Assembly (NCBI GenBank): GCA_963739085.1
Contig: CAVTZA010000016.1
Location: 1 to 64,000, forward strand
Length of the DNA: 64,000 bases
Direction of reading: 5' to 3'
Origin: DATFQE01 sp963739085
GTDB taxonomy: Bacteria > Actinomycetota > Thermoleophilia > Gaiellales > Gaiellaceae
Each line of letters opens with the position of its first letter. Positions within the stretch are counted from its first letter, which is position 1. The translations under genes were made by a program, and so were the position numbers. Positions 25,843-34,233 of the stretch are shown here, one piece after another. The notes under the pieces are model-generated. The model ran no database searches. It was given only the letters and a program-made list of their open reading frames with translations, and was not told the DNA's origin.

Positions 25843-25856
25843 TATGGTCTCGCGCC
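25843..25856 (+). promoter_or_regulatory. Putative -10 element for leaderless icd transcript
   Basis: TATGGT (25843-25848) ends eight bases before the icd GTG. The same hexamer and spacing precede the LLM oxidoreductase gene (31601-31606). No Shine-Dalgarno is present. Confidence 0.35.
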
Positions 25857-26954
25857 GTGGCACACAGGGTCACGCTCATCCCCGGCGACGGCACCGGCCC
25901 CGAGCTCACCGAGGCGACTCGGCGCGTGCTCGAGGCCACGGGTGTCGAGTTCGACTGGGACGTCCGGCACGCCGGGACCGACGTCATGGAGGAGAACGAC
26001 GGCAACCCGCTGCCCGACCACGTGCTCGACGCCATCCGCGAGACCGGCGTCGCCCTCAAGGGCCCGATCACGACGCCGATCGGCGGCGGCTTCCGCTCGG
26101 TGAACGTCGGCCTGCGGAAGGCCCTGGACCTCTACGCGCAGGTGCGCCCCTGCAAGAGCTACCCGGGCGTCCGCTCGCGCTTCGACGACGTCGATCTCGT
26201 GCTCGTCCGCGAGAACACGGAGGACCTGTACGCCGGGATCGAGTACGAGGAGGGGTCGGACGAGGCGAAGGAGCTGATCGACTGGATCGAGGCCCACGGC
26301 GGCAAGTTCCGCCACAACGACGCCGGGATCTCGATCAAGCCGATCTCGGTGACGGGCACGAGACGGATCGTCGAGTTCGCGTTCGACTACGCGCGCAAGA
26401 ACGGCCGCAAGAAGGTCACGGCCGTCCACAAGGCCAACATCATGAAGTTCTCGGACGGCCTCTTCCTGCGCGTCGCCCGCGAGGTCGCTGCCGAGAATCC
26501 CGACATCGCCTTCGACGACCGGATCGTGGACAACATGACGATGCAGCTCGTCCAGCGCCCCGAGGAGTACGACGTGCTCGTCTGCCCGAACCTCTACGGA
26601 GACGTCGTCTCCGATCTCTGCGCGGGAATGATCGGCGGGCTCGGCGTAGCGCCCGGTGCGAACTTCGGCGAGGGCATCGCGATCTTCGAGCCCACGCACG
26701 GCTCGGCGCCGAAGTACACCGGCCAGAACAAGGTCAACCCGCTGGCGCAGATCCTCTCCGGAATGCTGATGCTGAGGCATCTCGGCGAGACCGTCGCCGC
26801 CGAGCGGCTCGAGCTCGCGATCACCGAGCTGATCCGCGCCGGCGACAGCGTCACCTACGACATGAAGCCCACTCGCGACGATCCCACCGCGGTCGGCACG
26901 AGCGACGTCGCCGACGCGCTGATCGAGCGGATGGACGTGCTGGCACGTGCGTAG
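25857..26954 (+). CDS. icd: Isocitrate dehydrogenase
   Basis: 365 aa of the isocitrate/isopropylmalate dehydrogenase family. N-terminal IPGDGTGPELTEATRRVL, the substrate loop FRSVNVGLRKALDLYAQVRP (S-x-N-x3-R, isocitrate type), the VRENTEDLYAGIEY motif, the catalytic Lys region TAVHKANIMK, and the coenzyme loop HGSAPKYTGQNKVNP. Lys-Tyr after HGSAP is the pair that selects NADP in E. coli Icd (NAD enzymes have Asp-Ile), so NADP use is suggested but not certain. GTG 25857 is preceded by a TATGGT eight bases upstream. It overlaps mdh by 8 bases. Confidence 0.9.
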   Translation: MAHRVTLIPGDGTGPELTEATRRVLEATGVEFDWDVRHAGTDVMEENDGNPLPDHVLDAIRETGVALKGPITTPIGGGFRSVNVGLRKALDLYAQVRPCKSYPGVRSRFDDVDLVLVRENTEDLYAGIEYEEGSDEAKELIDWIEAHGGKFRHNDAGISIKPISVTGTRRIVEFAFDYARKNGRKKVTAVHKANIMKFSDGLFLRVAREVAAENPDIAFDDRIVDNMTMQLVQRPEEYDVLVCPNLYGDVVSDLCAGMIGGLGVAPGANFGEGIAIFEPTHGSAPKYTGQNKVNPLAQILSGMLMLRHLGETVAAERLELAITELIRAGDSVTYDMKPTRDDPTAVGTSDVADALIERMDVLARA

Positions 26955-27870
26955 GAAGGTCACCGTCGTCGGTGCGGGGAACGTCGGCGCGACGTGTGCG
27001 CAAGAGCTCGCTCGACGCGACTACTGCGACGTCGTCCTCGTCGACATCAAGGAGGGGCTCCCGCAGGGCAAGGCCCTCGACATCGACCAGGCCGGTCCGG
27101 TCCTCGGCTACGAGCCGAACGTGCTCGGCACGAACACCTACGACGAGACCGCGGGCTCCGATGTCGTCGTGATCACCGCCGGTCTGCCCCGCCAGCCCGG
27201 TATGAGCCGAGACGACCTCGTCGCGACGAACGAGACCATCGTCAAGACCGTCACCGAGCAGGCGATGGCCGCGTCGCCCGACGCCGTCCTGATCGTCGTG
27301 TCGAACCCGCTCGACGCCATGTGCGAGGTCGCGCGGCGGGCGTCGAGCCTTCCCCGGGAGCGGGTCTTCGGCCAGGCTGGGATCCTCGACACAGCGCGCT
27401 TCCGCACGTTCATCGCGATGGAGACCAAGGCCTCGCTCAAGGACGTGCAGGCGCTCGTCCTCGGCGGCCACGGCGACCAGATGGTCCCGATCGTCTCCGC
27501 GACGACCGTCGGCGGCGTGCCGCTCACGAGGCTCGTCTCGGCCGAGCGGATCCAGGCGATGGTGGAGCGGACCGCCGTGGGGGGCGGCGAGATCGTCAAG
27601 CTGCTCGGCACCTCCGCGTGGTACGCGCCGGGCGCGGCAGCGGCTCAGATGGTCGACTCGGTCTGCCTGGACGAGAAGCGCGTCCTCGCCTGCACCGCGT
27701 ACCTTCAGGGTGAGTACGGCATCGACGACCTCTACATGGGCGTGCCGGTCAAGCTCGGCTCCGCAGGGATCGAGGAGATCCTCGAGGTCGAGCTCTCGGA
27801 CGACGAGCGGCGGATGCTGCAAGCTTCGGCCGATGCGGTCCGGGAGGTCGTGGCCGTCCTCGCGACGTGA
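26947..27870 (+). CDS. mdh: Malate dehydrogenase (LDH-like type)
   Basis: 307 aa. The Rossmann motif is VTVVGAGNVGATCAQELA, with Asp at the end of beta2 (VVLVDIKEG) for NAD. The substrate Arg residues lie in AGLPRQPGMSRDDL, and VVSNPLDAM and the catalytic His in VLGGHGDQMVP are present. Arg in the mobile loop (PRQPGM) rather than Gln indicates malate rather than lactate. The gene overlaps icd upstream and shares a GTGA with the following small gene, so icd-mdh-zinc ribbon-SDR form one operon. Confidence 0.94.
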   Translation: MRRKVTVVGAGNVGATCAQELARRDYCDVVLVDIKEGLPQGKALDIDQAGPVLGYEPNVLGTNTYDETAGSDVVVITAGLPRQPGMSRDDLVATNETIVKTVTEQAMAASPDAVLIVVSNPLDAMCEVARRASSLPRERVFGQAGILDTARFRTFIAMETKASLKDVQALVLGGHGDQMVPIVSATTVGGVPLTRLVSAERIQAMVERTAVGGGEIVKLLGTSAWYAPGAAAAQMVDSVCLDEKRVLACTAYLQGEYGIDDLYMGVPVKLGSAGIEEILEVELSDDERRMLQASADAVREVVAVLAT

Positions 27871-28141
27871 GCGCGCCAACCTACGCGCGCGCCGGCGGCT
27901 GGAAGACGCCCCCAGCGCCCCCTGCCCTCACTGCGGCCGCGTCACGAAGACTGTGGACGGGATGTGCGCCGACTGCTGGGGCGTCAAGGACGCGACCCGC
28001 GCGCGCCGCTGGCTGCCGGGGCCGCGAACGGAGTCGCTGTTCGGCTTCGGCTGGTTGGATCCGCTCAATCTGCTGCTGGCATTCGGCATTGCCGTCGTCG
28101 TCGTCCTCGTCGCCGTGTACGCCCTGACGCAATGGATCTAG
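27867..28141 (+). pseudogene. Small zinc-ribbon membrane protein with frame disruption
   Basis: GTG 27867 overlaps the mdh stop and starts MSAPTYARAGGWKTP. The rest of the protein lies in another frame: CPHCGRVTKTVDGMCADC (zinc ribbon), WLPGPRTESLFGFG, and a C-terminal membrane helix (LNLLLAFGIAVVVVLVAVYAL). Two five-C runs, 27909-27913 and 27918-27922, lie exactly between; one extra C in each reconnects the parts into about 90 aa. The coupled start and intact C-terminus favour sequencing error or recent mutation. It is the second zinc-ribbon/single-helix protein in 4 kb. Confidence 0.55.
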
Positions 28142-28875
28142 GCCTCAGCGGACGTACCGCCATCGTCTGCGGCGCCTCGCAGGGAATCGGCCTGGCCGTG
28201 GCCGAGGCACTCGCCGAGGAGGGCGCCAACGTCGCGATGTTCGCGCGACGGCGCGAGGTGCTCGAGCGAGAGGCGGAGCGGATCGGCGGCCTCGCCATCC
28301 GGGGGGACGTCACGAACCCTCAGGACTGCGAGCGGCTCGTGAAGCGGACGGTCGAGGCGTTCGGCGGCGTCGACATCCTCGTCAACAACAGCGGCGGCCC
28401 ACCCCGAGGGCCGCACGTCGATCTCGACGAGGAGTCCCTCGAGGCGGCCGTGTCGCTGCTGCTCGTGTCCGCGGTCCGGCTCACGAATCTCTGCCTGCGC
28501 TACTTACGCAAGAGCGAGGGCGGCCGGATCATCAACATCGAGTCGAGCTCGGTCCGCGAGCCGATCGAGAACCTCGCGCTGTCGAACGCCGTCCGTCCGG
28601 GCGTGCTGGGGTGGGCGAAGGGCCTCGCGCGAGAACTGGGCGAGGACGGGATCACGGTCAACAACATCGCGACCGGCCGGATCGACACGGAGCGGCTCGC
28701 CGAGAGCTTCAAGCAGCGGTCGCGCGCCGACAGCATGAACGAGGTGCCGCTCAAGCGGTTCGGCACGCCACGCGAGCTCGCAGACGTCGTCTGCTTCCTG
28801 GCGTCCGAGCGGGCGAGCTACGTGACCGGGACGACGATTCCGGTGGACGGCGGGCTCACGCGCGGGCTCCTCTGA
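28132..28875 (+). CDS. SDR-family oxidoreductase with altered catalytic residues
   Basis: 247 aa. Cofactor motif AIVCGASQGIGLAVAEAL and the NNSG segment (ILVNNSGGPPRG) are intact, and the ending YVTGTTIPVDGGLTRGLL is typical. The catalytic region reads INIESSSVREP then LALSNAVRPGVLGWAKGLA. Where the family has YxxxK there is Ser and Arg, so normal SDR chemistry is unlikely unless another residue substitutes. This belongs to a divergent SDR branch that I have seen only as '3-oxoacyl reductase-like'. ATG 28132 overlaps the upstream small gene. Confidence 0.8.
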   Translation: MDLGLSGRTAIVCGASQGIGLAVAEALAEEGANVAMFARRREVLEREAERIGGLAIRGDVTNPQDCERLVKRTVEAFGGVDILVNNSGGPPRGPHVDLDEESLEAAVSLLLVSAVRLTNLCLRYLRKSEGGRIINIESSSVREPIENLALSNAVRPGVLGWAKGLARELGEDGITVNNIATGRIDTERLAESFKQRSRADSMNEVPLKRFGTPRELADVVCFLASERASYVTGTTIPVDGGLTRGLL

Positions 28876-28905
28876 ACCCGGGCCTATCGCAACTATCCTG
28901 GTCGA

Positions 28906-29913
28906 GTGGTGCGCAGGATTACGCCGCTCAAGGTCGCGGCGGCAGGTCTCGTGCTGCTCGGTATCGCGGCAGCGCTGTTCGTCATGCCGTCGAACGACTA
29001 CATCCTGCTGCCCGACCACGCACGCTCGGTGGCGCCGCTCGTCGATGTCCAGGGCGAGAAGCCGGCCAAGGATGGCGGCGGCATCTATTTCGTCGCCGTG
29101 GACGTCCGCAAGGCGTCGCTGCTCGAGCGGCTGATCCCGAGCATCCACGACGGAGCCACGCTCGTGCCGGGCGACGAGCTGGTGCCGCCGGGCGTGAGCG
29201 AGTCGCAGCGGCGGCAGGGCGAGCTGCGCGCGATGACCCGCTCACAGCAGATCGCCGCCGCTGTCGCGTTGCGCCAGCTCGGCTACAAGGTCCGCACCGA
29301 AGGTGTCGGCGTCCTCGTCAGCGGTTTCGTGACCGGGTCACCCGCGATCGGCAAGCTGCAGCCGGGCGACGTGATCGTCGGCGTGGACGGGAAGCCGGTG
29401 CGCAACCGCGCCGATCTCCTCGAGCTCGTACAGGCTCACAAACCGGGGGACGAGCTTCGCGTGTCCGTCCGCCGCGGCTCGGACCGCAAGACCCTGAGAA
29501 TCAAGACAACCTCCGACCCACGCGACCCGAAGCGAGCGGTTCTGGGCGTGTTCGTGGACCCGGCGGTCACGGTGAAGCTGCCGCTCGACGTCAAGATCGA
29601 CTTGGGCAACGTCGGCGGGCCGTCCGCGGGCCTTGCGTTCGCGCTGGACGTCTACGAGGAGCTCGGCCACGACATCGACCACGGGCTGAAGGTCGCCGCG
29701 ACGGGCGAGATCGAGCTCGACGGATCGGTGGCGCCTGTCGGCGGCGTGAAGCAGAAGACAATCGGCGTCCGCAGGTCGGGCGTCGACGTCTTCCTCGTGC
29801 CGGCTGGGGAGAACGCGCGCACCGCGCGCAAGTACGCGCACGGTCTCCGCATCATCCCTGTGAAGAGTTTTCAACAGGCGTTGCAGAGCCTGGCAACGCT
29901 GTCCCGCGCATAG
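28906..29913 (+). CDS. Membrane-anchored PDZ/Lon-type serine protease (YlbL family)
   Basis: 335 aa. An N-terminal membrane anchor (ITPLKVAAAGLVLLGIAAALF) is followed by a PDZ domain at about 140-215 (VLVSGFVTGSPAIGKLQPGDVI) and a C-terminal Lon proteolytic (S16) domain with the catalytic Ser in NVGGPSAGLAFAL and Lys in VGGVKQKTIG. The Ser-Lys dyad is intact, so it is a membrane-bound, outward-facing protease without an ATPase. Start GTG 28906 follows TATCCT by six bases, with no Shine-Dalgarno. Confidence 0.9.
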   Translation: MVRRITPLKVAAAGLVLLGIAAALFVMPSNDYILLPDHARSVAPLVDVQGEKPAKDGGGIYFVAVDVRKASLLERLIPSIHDGATLVPGDELVPPGVSESQRRQGELRAMTRSQQIAAAVALRQLGYKVRTEGVGVLVSGFVTGSPAIGKLQPGDVIVGVDGKPVRNRADLLELVQAHKPGDELRVSVRRGSDRKTLRIKTTSDPRDPKRAVLGVFVDPAVTVKLPLDVKIDLGNVGGPSAGLAFALDVYEELGHDIDHGLKVAATGEIELDGSVAPVGGVKQKTIGVRRSGVDVFLVPAGENARTARKYAHGLRIIPVKSFQQALQSLATLSRA

Positions 29914-29991
29914 TTGCCCCCAGGGACAAAGTAGCCGGAAATTCCGCATTTTTCGTTCGGCGGGAGCACTCTCAAAGCGGCCGAGAGGCCC

Positions 29992-29997
29992 TATGAT
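29992..29997 (+). promoter_or_regulatory. Possible -10 element of the Cys-rich small gene
   Basis: TATGAT matches five of six -10 consensus bases, 43 bases before ATG 30041; GATTGGAGC lies between. No clear -35 is seen. The adjacent palindrome CGGAAATTCCG (29937-29947) could be an operator. Confidence 0.3.
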
Positions 29998-30040
29998 CGC
30001 GCGGTGGCCCAGCCCCTCGAGATTGGAGCAAATTCAACCG

Positions 30041-30229
30041 ATGTCTAACCGCGGCGACCCATCCTGCAATGATTGCTACTTCCGACGAGCCGGTGTATGC
30101 GCACTCAACCTCGAGGCTCCCTGCCCGACCTTCCGCGCCGTCCGGCGCGGCGCGATCGTCCCACCGCGCCAGCCGCGCCTGATCCCATTGACCAACGCCC
30201 GCGCGGAGGCCGCTCCGGCCGCCGCCTAG
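30041..30229 (+). CDS. Small Cys-rich protein
   Basis: 62 aa with CNDCYFRRAGVC and a further Cys in APCPTFR, four closely placed cysteines that could bind zinc or a metal cluster, followed by a Pro/Arg/Ala-rich tail. ATG 30041 has a TTGGAGC ribosome site about 14 bases upstream. No family is recognised. It lies between the YlbL-like protease and the LapA-like gene. Confidence 0.55.
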   Translation: MSNRGDPSCNDCYFRRAGVCALNLEAPCPTFRAVRRGAIVPPRQPRLIPLTNARAEAAPAAA

Positions 30230-30238
30230 ACTCCCGCC

Positions 30239-30526
30239 GTGCGCTTCTACGAGCGCGACGGCGAGACGAGCCAGACCTTCCAGCCGAAGCTTTGGCTCGT
30301 GCTGGTGGGCCTGTTGTCGATCGGCGGCTATCTCTTCGCGTTCGCGGTCAAGAACGACGACGAAGTGCACGTCGACTTCGTGCTCGGGACGGCGAGGACG
30401 TCAGTGCTCTGGACGATCCTGCTGAGCCTCGTGCTCGGCCTGATCGCCGGGCTCCTGCTCAGCCAGCTATATCGACGCCGAAGCCGACGCCGGCACGAGC
30501 GCCGCGAGTCGGCCGATTCCGTCTGA
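30239..30526 (+). CDS. LapA-domain (DUF1049) inner-membrane protein
   Basis: 95 aa with two membrane helices (LWLVLVGLLSIGGYLFAFAV; VLWTILLSLVLGLIAGLLLS) separated by a short loop with VHVDFVLG, and a strongly basic C-terminal tail (YRRRSRRRHERR). This is the lipopolysaccharide-assembly LapA/YciS-like fold; in Gram-positives its role is unknown. GTG 30239 follows TAGACT by six bases. Its end overlaps the convergent aminotransferase by 60 bases. Confidence 0.7.
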   Translation: MRFYERDGETSQTFQPKLWLVLVGLLSIGGYLFAFAVKNDDEVHVDFVLGTARTSVLWTILLSLVLGLIAGLLLSQLYRRRSRRRHERRESADSV

Positions 30527-31555
30527 GATCGCGGACACGTCCACGAAGCTGAACGCGAGGCGCAGGCTGTTCGGCGGCCCGCCGAAGTCGACGCCCGGCA
30601 CGTAGGTCACGCCGGCCTCCTCGGCGCGGCGAAGCAGCTCGCGGGCGTCGAGGTCCTCGCTCAGCTCGAGCCAGAGGAAGTAGCCGCCTTCCGGCCTCGT
30701 CCACCGGGCCACGCCGGCGAAGTCGCGATCGAGCGCGGCGAGCATCGCGTCGCGGCGCTGGCGTAGGCCCGAGCGCACGCGCTCGAGGTTGGGCTCGAAG
30801 AGCCCGCGGCGCAGGAACTCGTGCACCGTCGCCTCGGGAACGAGCGACGGCGTGATGTAGGTGGCCGTCGCGGCCGCGGTCACGTCACCGACGAGACCCT
30901 CGGGCAGGACGAGGTAGCCCACTCGCGCACCGGGCGCGATCGTCTTCGAGAACGACGAGCCGTAGACGACGTTCGCCCCGTCCGCGAGCTCGAAGAGCGT
31001 CGGCATCGTGGTTCCCTCGTAGCGCACGAGCCCGTATGGGTCGTCCTCGACGATCAGCAGCTCGTGCTCGCGCGCGAGCTCCACGAGTCGCCGGCGGCGC
31101 TCGGTCGACAACGACCGGCCCGACGGGTTCTGGAAGGTCGGGATCGTGTAGAGGAACGACGCATGCGGGCCCCGACGGAGCTCCGCCTCGACGGCGTCGA
31201 CGTCGAGCCCTTCGTCGTCCACCGGGATGCCCGCGACGTCGGCACGCAGCTCGGCCAGGAGCTTCAGCGGCCGGTCGTAGGTCGGCACTTCGACGAGCAC
31301 GCGGCCGCGAGGCACTAGCTGGCTAGCGAGGAACGCGAGACCCTGCAACGAGCCGTTGGTGAGGACGACGCGCGCCGGGTCGACCCCGTGCCGCTCGCCG
31401 ATCCAGGCGCGAAGCGGCTCGTAGCCGCCGGCGGGCCCGTAGTTGAGGATGGTCCTGCCGTCGCGTTCCAGCGCCGCCTTGGCGCACTCCGCGAGCTCCT
31501 CGACGGGGAGCAGCTCGGGTGCCGGGATGCCGCGCGCAAAGGAGATCTGACCCAC
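30467..31555 (-). CDS. PLP-dependent aminotransferase (class I/II, 2-aminoadipate/MocR-like fold)
   Basis: 362 aa fold-type I enzyme without the GntR domain. Motifs: NYGPAGGYEPLRAWI, VLTNGSLQGLAFL, TIPTFQNPSGRSLS, EDDPYGLVRYEG, and the PLP-binding Lys in YGSSFSKTIAPGARVGYL; the substrate Arg is near NSLRLAFSFV. This pattern is that of broad-specificity 2-aminoadipate/aromatic aminotransferases, so the exact amino acid cannot be told. It is monocistronic and convergent with the LapA gene. Confidence 0.87.
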   Translation of the reverse strand: MGQISFARGIPAPELLPVEELAECAKAALERDGRTILNYGPAGGYEPLRAWIGERHGVDPARVVLTNGSLQGLAFLASQLVPRGRVLVEVPTYDRPLKLLAELRADVAGIPVDDEGLDVDAVEAELRRGPHASFLYTIPTFQNPSGRSLSTERRRRLVELAREHELLIVEDDPYGLVRYEGTTMPTLFELADGANVVYGSSFSKTIAPGARVGYLVLPEGLVGDVTAAATATYITPSLVPEATVHEFLRRGLFEPNLERVRSGLRQRRDAMLAALDRDFAGVARWTRPEGGYFLWLELSEDLDARELLRRAEEAGVTYVPGVDFGGPPNSLRLAFSFVDVSAISDGIGRLAALVPASASASI

Positions 31556-31614
31556 GCGGGCGAGTCTACCGAGGCGTCAGGCCGGGGCCAGATGGCCAGT
31601 TATGGTGCGTCGCC

Positions 31615-32526
31615 GTGCGGGTCGCGCTGATGATCGAGGGCCAGGAGGGCGTGTCGTGGGAGCAGTGGGTAGCGCTCGCACGAACCGCCGAGGAAGCCGG
31701 GATCGAGGCGCTCTTCCGCTCCGACCACTACCTCGGTCTTGCCCGGGCGGGCGACGGCGGCTCGCTCGACGCCTGGACGACGCTTGCAGGCCTCGCGGCG
31801 TCCACCGAGCGGATCCGACTCGGGACGCTCGTCTCGCCGGTCACCTTCCGGGCGGCGTCGGTGCTCGCGAAGAGCGTGGCGACCGTCGACCACATCTCCG
31901 GCGGACGCGTCGAGCTCGGGATCGGCGCGGGCTGGTTCGAGCCGGAGCACGAGCTGTATGGCTTGCCCTTTCACACCGCCGGCGAGCGTGTCGCGATTCT
32001 CGCCGAGCAGCTCGAGACGATCGTGCGCCAGTGGACGCAGGACGACCAAATCCAGCCCAAGCCGGTGCAGAAGCCGCATCCGCCGGTAATCGTCGGCGGC
32101 GCCGGGAAACGCGGCACGGTCGGGCCGGCTGTCCGCTGGGCGAACGAGTACAACACGACGAAGGCGACCGTGGAGGAGTGCCGGACGATCCGCGAGACGC
32201 TCGACCGCGCCTGCGAGGCCGCGGGACGCGACCCGGCCACTCTGCCGCTCTCGATGATGACCACGTGCATCGTCGGGACCGACGAGGCCGACCTGCGCGA
32301 GCACGTCGGTCGCTACGCCGAGATCTATCGGCCCAGTGCGTCGGCGGAGGACGTCCTCAGCGGCCTGAGCTCCGACGACCTGATCGGCACGGTCGACGTG
32401 GTGGCCGATCGGCTACGTGCGTTCGAGGAAGTGGGCGTTTCGCGGGCGATGCTCCGCAACCTGGTCCACGAAGATCTCGAGCAGACGACCCACCTCGGCC
32501 GCGAGCTGGCGGCAGCCGTCGCCTGA
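31615..32526 (+). CDS. F420-dependent LLM-class oxidoreductase
   Basis: 303 aa luciferase-like (beta/alpha)8 barrel. Motifs: EEAGIEALFRSDHYLG, STERIRLGTLVSPVTFR, VATVDHISGGRVELGIGAGW and QKPHPPVIVGGAGKR. The family uses coenzyme F420 or FMN; the GIGAGW region and actinobacterial context favour F420, but the substrate is unknown. GTG 31615 follows TATGGT by eight bases, so leaderless. Confidence 0.82.
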   Translation: MRVALMIEGQEGVSWEQWVALARTAEEAGIEALFRSDHYLGLARAGDGGSLDAWTTLAGLAASTERIRLGTLVSPVTFRAASVLAKSVATVDHISGGRVELGIGAGWFEPEHELYGLPFHTAGERVAILAEQLETIVRQWTQDDQIQPKPVQKPHPPVIVGGAGKRGTVGPAVRWANEYNTTKATVEECRTIRETLDRACEAAGRDPATLPLSMMTTCIVGTDEADLREHVGRYAEIYRPSASAEDVLSGLSSDDLIGTVDVVADRLRAFEEVGVSRAMLRNLVHEDLEQTTHLGRELAAAVA

Positions 32527-32595
32527 CGGGGCCGGGTCAGGCGTTCAACAGCTAGACGCGCGTGCGCGCGCATCCCCACCCTTCATTGGGTGGGG
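32521..32595. terminator. Two hairpins between convergent genes
   Basis: GCCTGAC (from 32521) pairs with GTCAGGC (ending 32542) over the LLM stop. CCCCACCC (32574-32581) pairs perfectly with GGGTGGGG (32588-32595) over TTCATT. They lie between the LLM gene and the convergent sucD, so they probably terminate both. The remaining bases to 32709 show no gene. Confidence 0.6.
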
Positions 32596-32709
32596 GGTGG
32601 GTGGTGGGCGGAACCTAGCGGCCATGTGCGCACGAGAACGCGCCGAAACCGTGCCGAGTTCGTGGCAAGTCTTCCCCAGCGGCGGCGCGAGCGATCGAGC
32701 GAGTCGCGG

Positions 32710-33588
32710 CTAGGCCCTGACACCGGCGACCTCGGCGACGAGGCTTGCTACCTCGGTCGGCGTAGTCGCCACACGAACACCGCGCGCCTCCAGCGCCTTC
32801 TTCTTGCCCTCGGCGGTCCCGGCGGAGCCGGAGATGATCGCGCCCGCGTGTCCCATCGTCTTGCCGGGCGGCGCTGTGAAACCGGCGATGTACGCGAGCA
32901 CCGGCTTGCTCATCTCGCGCTCGATGAACTCCGCGGCTTTCTCCTCCTCGTCACCGCCGATCTCGCCGACCATGACGACGTACTCCGTCTCGTCGTCGGC
33001 CTCGAAGCGCACGAGGATGTCGATGAACGACGAGCCGACCACCGGGTCGCCGCCGATCCCGACGATCGTCGAGTTACCCAGCCCGAGCTGCGTCAGCTCG
33101 TGGCCGATCTGGTAGGTCAGCGTCCCGGACCGCGATACGAGGCCGATCGACCCTTCGCTGAAGATCTCGGCGGGGATGATCCCGACGTTCGCCTTCCCCG
33201 GTGAAAGCGCGCCCGGGCAGTTGGGCCCGATCATCGTGATCCCTCGCGGCCGGATGTAGTTGTAGACGCCGAGCATCTCGTGCGCCGGGAGACCTTCGGC
33301 GATGCAGACCACGGTTTCGATGCCCGCGTCCACGGCCTCGTAGATCGCGTCGGCAGCGAAGCGCGCCGGTACGAAGACCATGGTCGTGTTGGCGCCGGTT
33401 TCGGCGACAGCGTCGGCGACCGTGTCGAACACTGGGATTCCCGACACGTCCTGACCGCCCTTCCCGGGCGTGACGCCGGCGACGACGTGAGTGCCGTAGT
33501 CCCTGTTCCTCGTACCGTGGAACGAGCCCTCGCTCCCGGTGAGGCCCTGGACCACGAGCCTCGTGTCGCGGTCGACGATGATCGCCAT
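32710..33588 (-). CDS. sucD: Succinyl-CoA synthetase alpha subunit
   Basis: 292 aa. CoA-binding Rossmann domain (VVQGLTGSEGSFHGTRNRDYG), the MIGPNCPG motif and the phospho-His in KTMGHAGAIISGSAGTAE. Catalyses substrate-level phosphorylation with SucC. It is the last gene of sucC-methyltransferase-sucD, with ATG directly after the methyltransferase TAG. Nucleotide (ADP or GDP) preference is set by SucC. Confidence 0.96.
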   Translation of the reverse strand: MAIIVDRDTRLVVQGLTGSEGSFHGTRNRDYGTHVVAGVTPGKGGQDVSGIPVFDTVADAVAETGANTTMVFVPARFAADAIYEAVDAGIETVVCIAEGLPAHEMLGVYNYIRPRGITMIGPNCPGALSPGKANVGIIPAEIFSEGSIGLVSRSGTLTYQIGHELTQLGLGNSTIVGIGGDPVVGSSFIDILVRFEADDETEYVVMVGEIGGDEEEKAAEFIEREMSKPVLAYIAGFTAPPGKTMGHAGAIISGSAGTAEGKKKALEARGVRVATTPTEVASLVAEVAGVRA

Positions 33589-34233
33589 CTAGCGCTTCCT
33601 CCCTCTGATCACGAGACGGCTCAGGACGAGTGTGTCGCCGTCGATCCTGTCTGCGAGGAGCGCCCGCACCCGAGCCGCCGCTTCGCCGCTGCACCCCGCC
33701 CGCTCCAACCACGGCTCGAGCTTGATCGCCTTGTCCAGGACACGCGCGTCGCCGACCACGAGGCCGGCGGCCTCGAGGAGTCCTCGCCACTCGTCCACGG
33801 AGTAGCAGCGCACGTGCGTCGAGTCCCGCAGACGTTCGGCCTCCTCGACGCTTTCGCCCAGATAGAGGTTGTCGGCGACGATTACCGCGTCCGCGCTGAC
33901 GCGCGCCATCTCGGCGACGGCCAGCCTCACATCCTCGAAGTGGTGCGCCGCGACGCGGCAGGTCACGAGGTCGAAGCTGCCGTCGTCGAACGGCAGCTCC
34001 TCGGCGCGACAGACCACATCCGGCTCCATCGCCGGCGCGGGATCGGAGCTGGTCACCTCGAAACCGGCGTCACGCAGCCGACGGGCCACATGGCCCCCAC
34101 CGGTCGCGACGTCGAGCGCACGGCGGCCCGGCGCAGCCAGGCCCCACTCGACGATCAGGTCGAGGTCTTCGCCCTCGCGATGCGCCTCACTGTCCCGGTA
34201 CAGCTGGGCCCGCTCGTCCCAGACCTGGCTCAC
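33589..34233 (-). CDS. Class I SAM-dependent methyltransferase inside the suc operon
   Basis: 214 aa. The SAM motif I is ALDVATGGGHVARRLRDAG, followed by TSSDPAPAM and the post-I segment FDLVTCRVAAHHFEDV. It is of the methyltransferase-11/UbiE-like group. GTG 34233 overlaps the sucC stop (GTGA) and its stop abuts the sucD ATG, so it is co-translated between two subunits of one enzyme. The substrate is unknown and a protein target is not implied by sequence. Confidence 0.8.
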   Translation of the reverse strand: MSQVWDERAQLYRDSEAHREGEDLDLIVEWGLAAPGRRALDVATGGGHVARRLRDAGFEVTSSDPAPAMEPDVVCRAEELPFDDGSFDLVTCRVAAHHFEDVRLAVAEMARVSADAVIVADNLYLGESVEEAERLRDSTHVRCYSVDEWRGLLEAAGLVVGDARVLDKAIKLEPWLERAGCSGEAAARVRALLADRIDGDTLVLSRLVIRGRKR

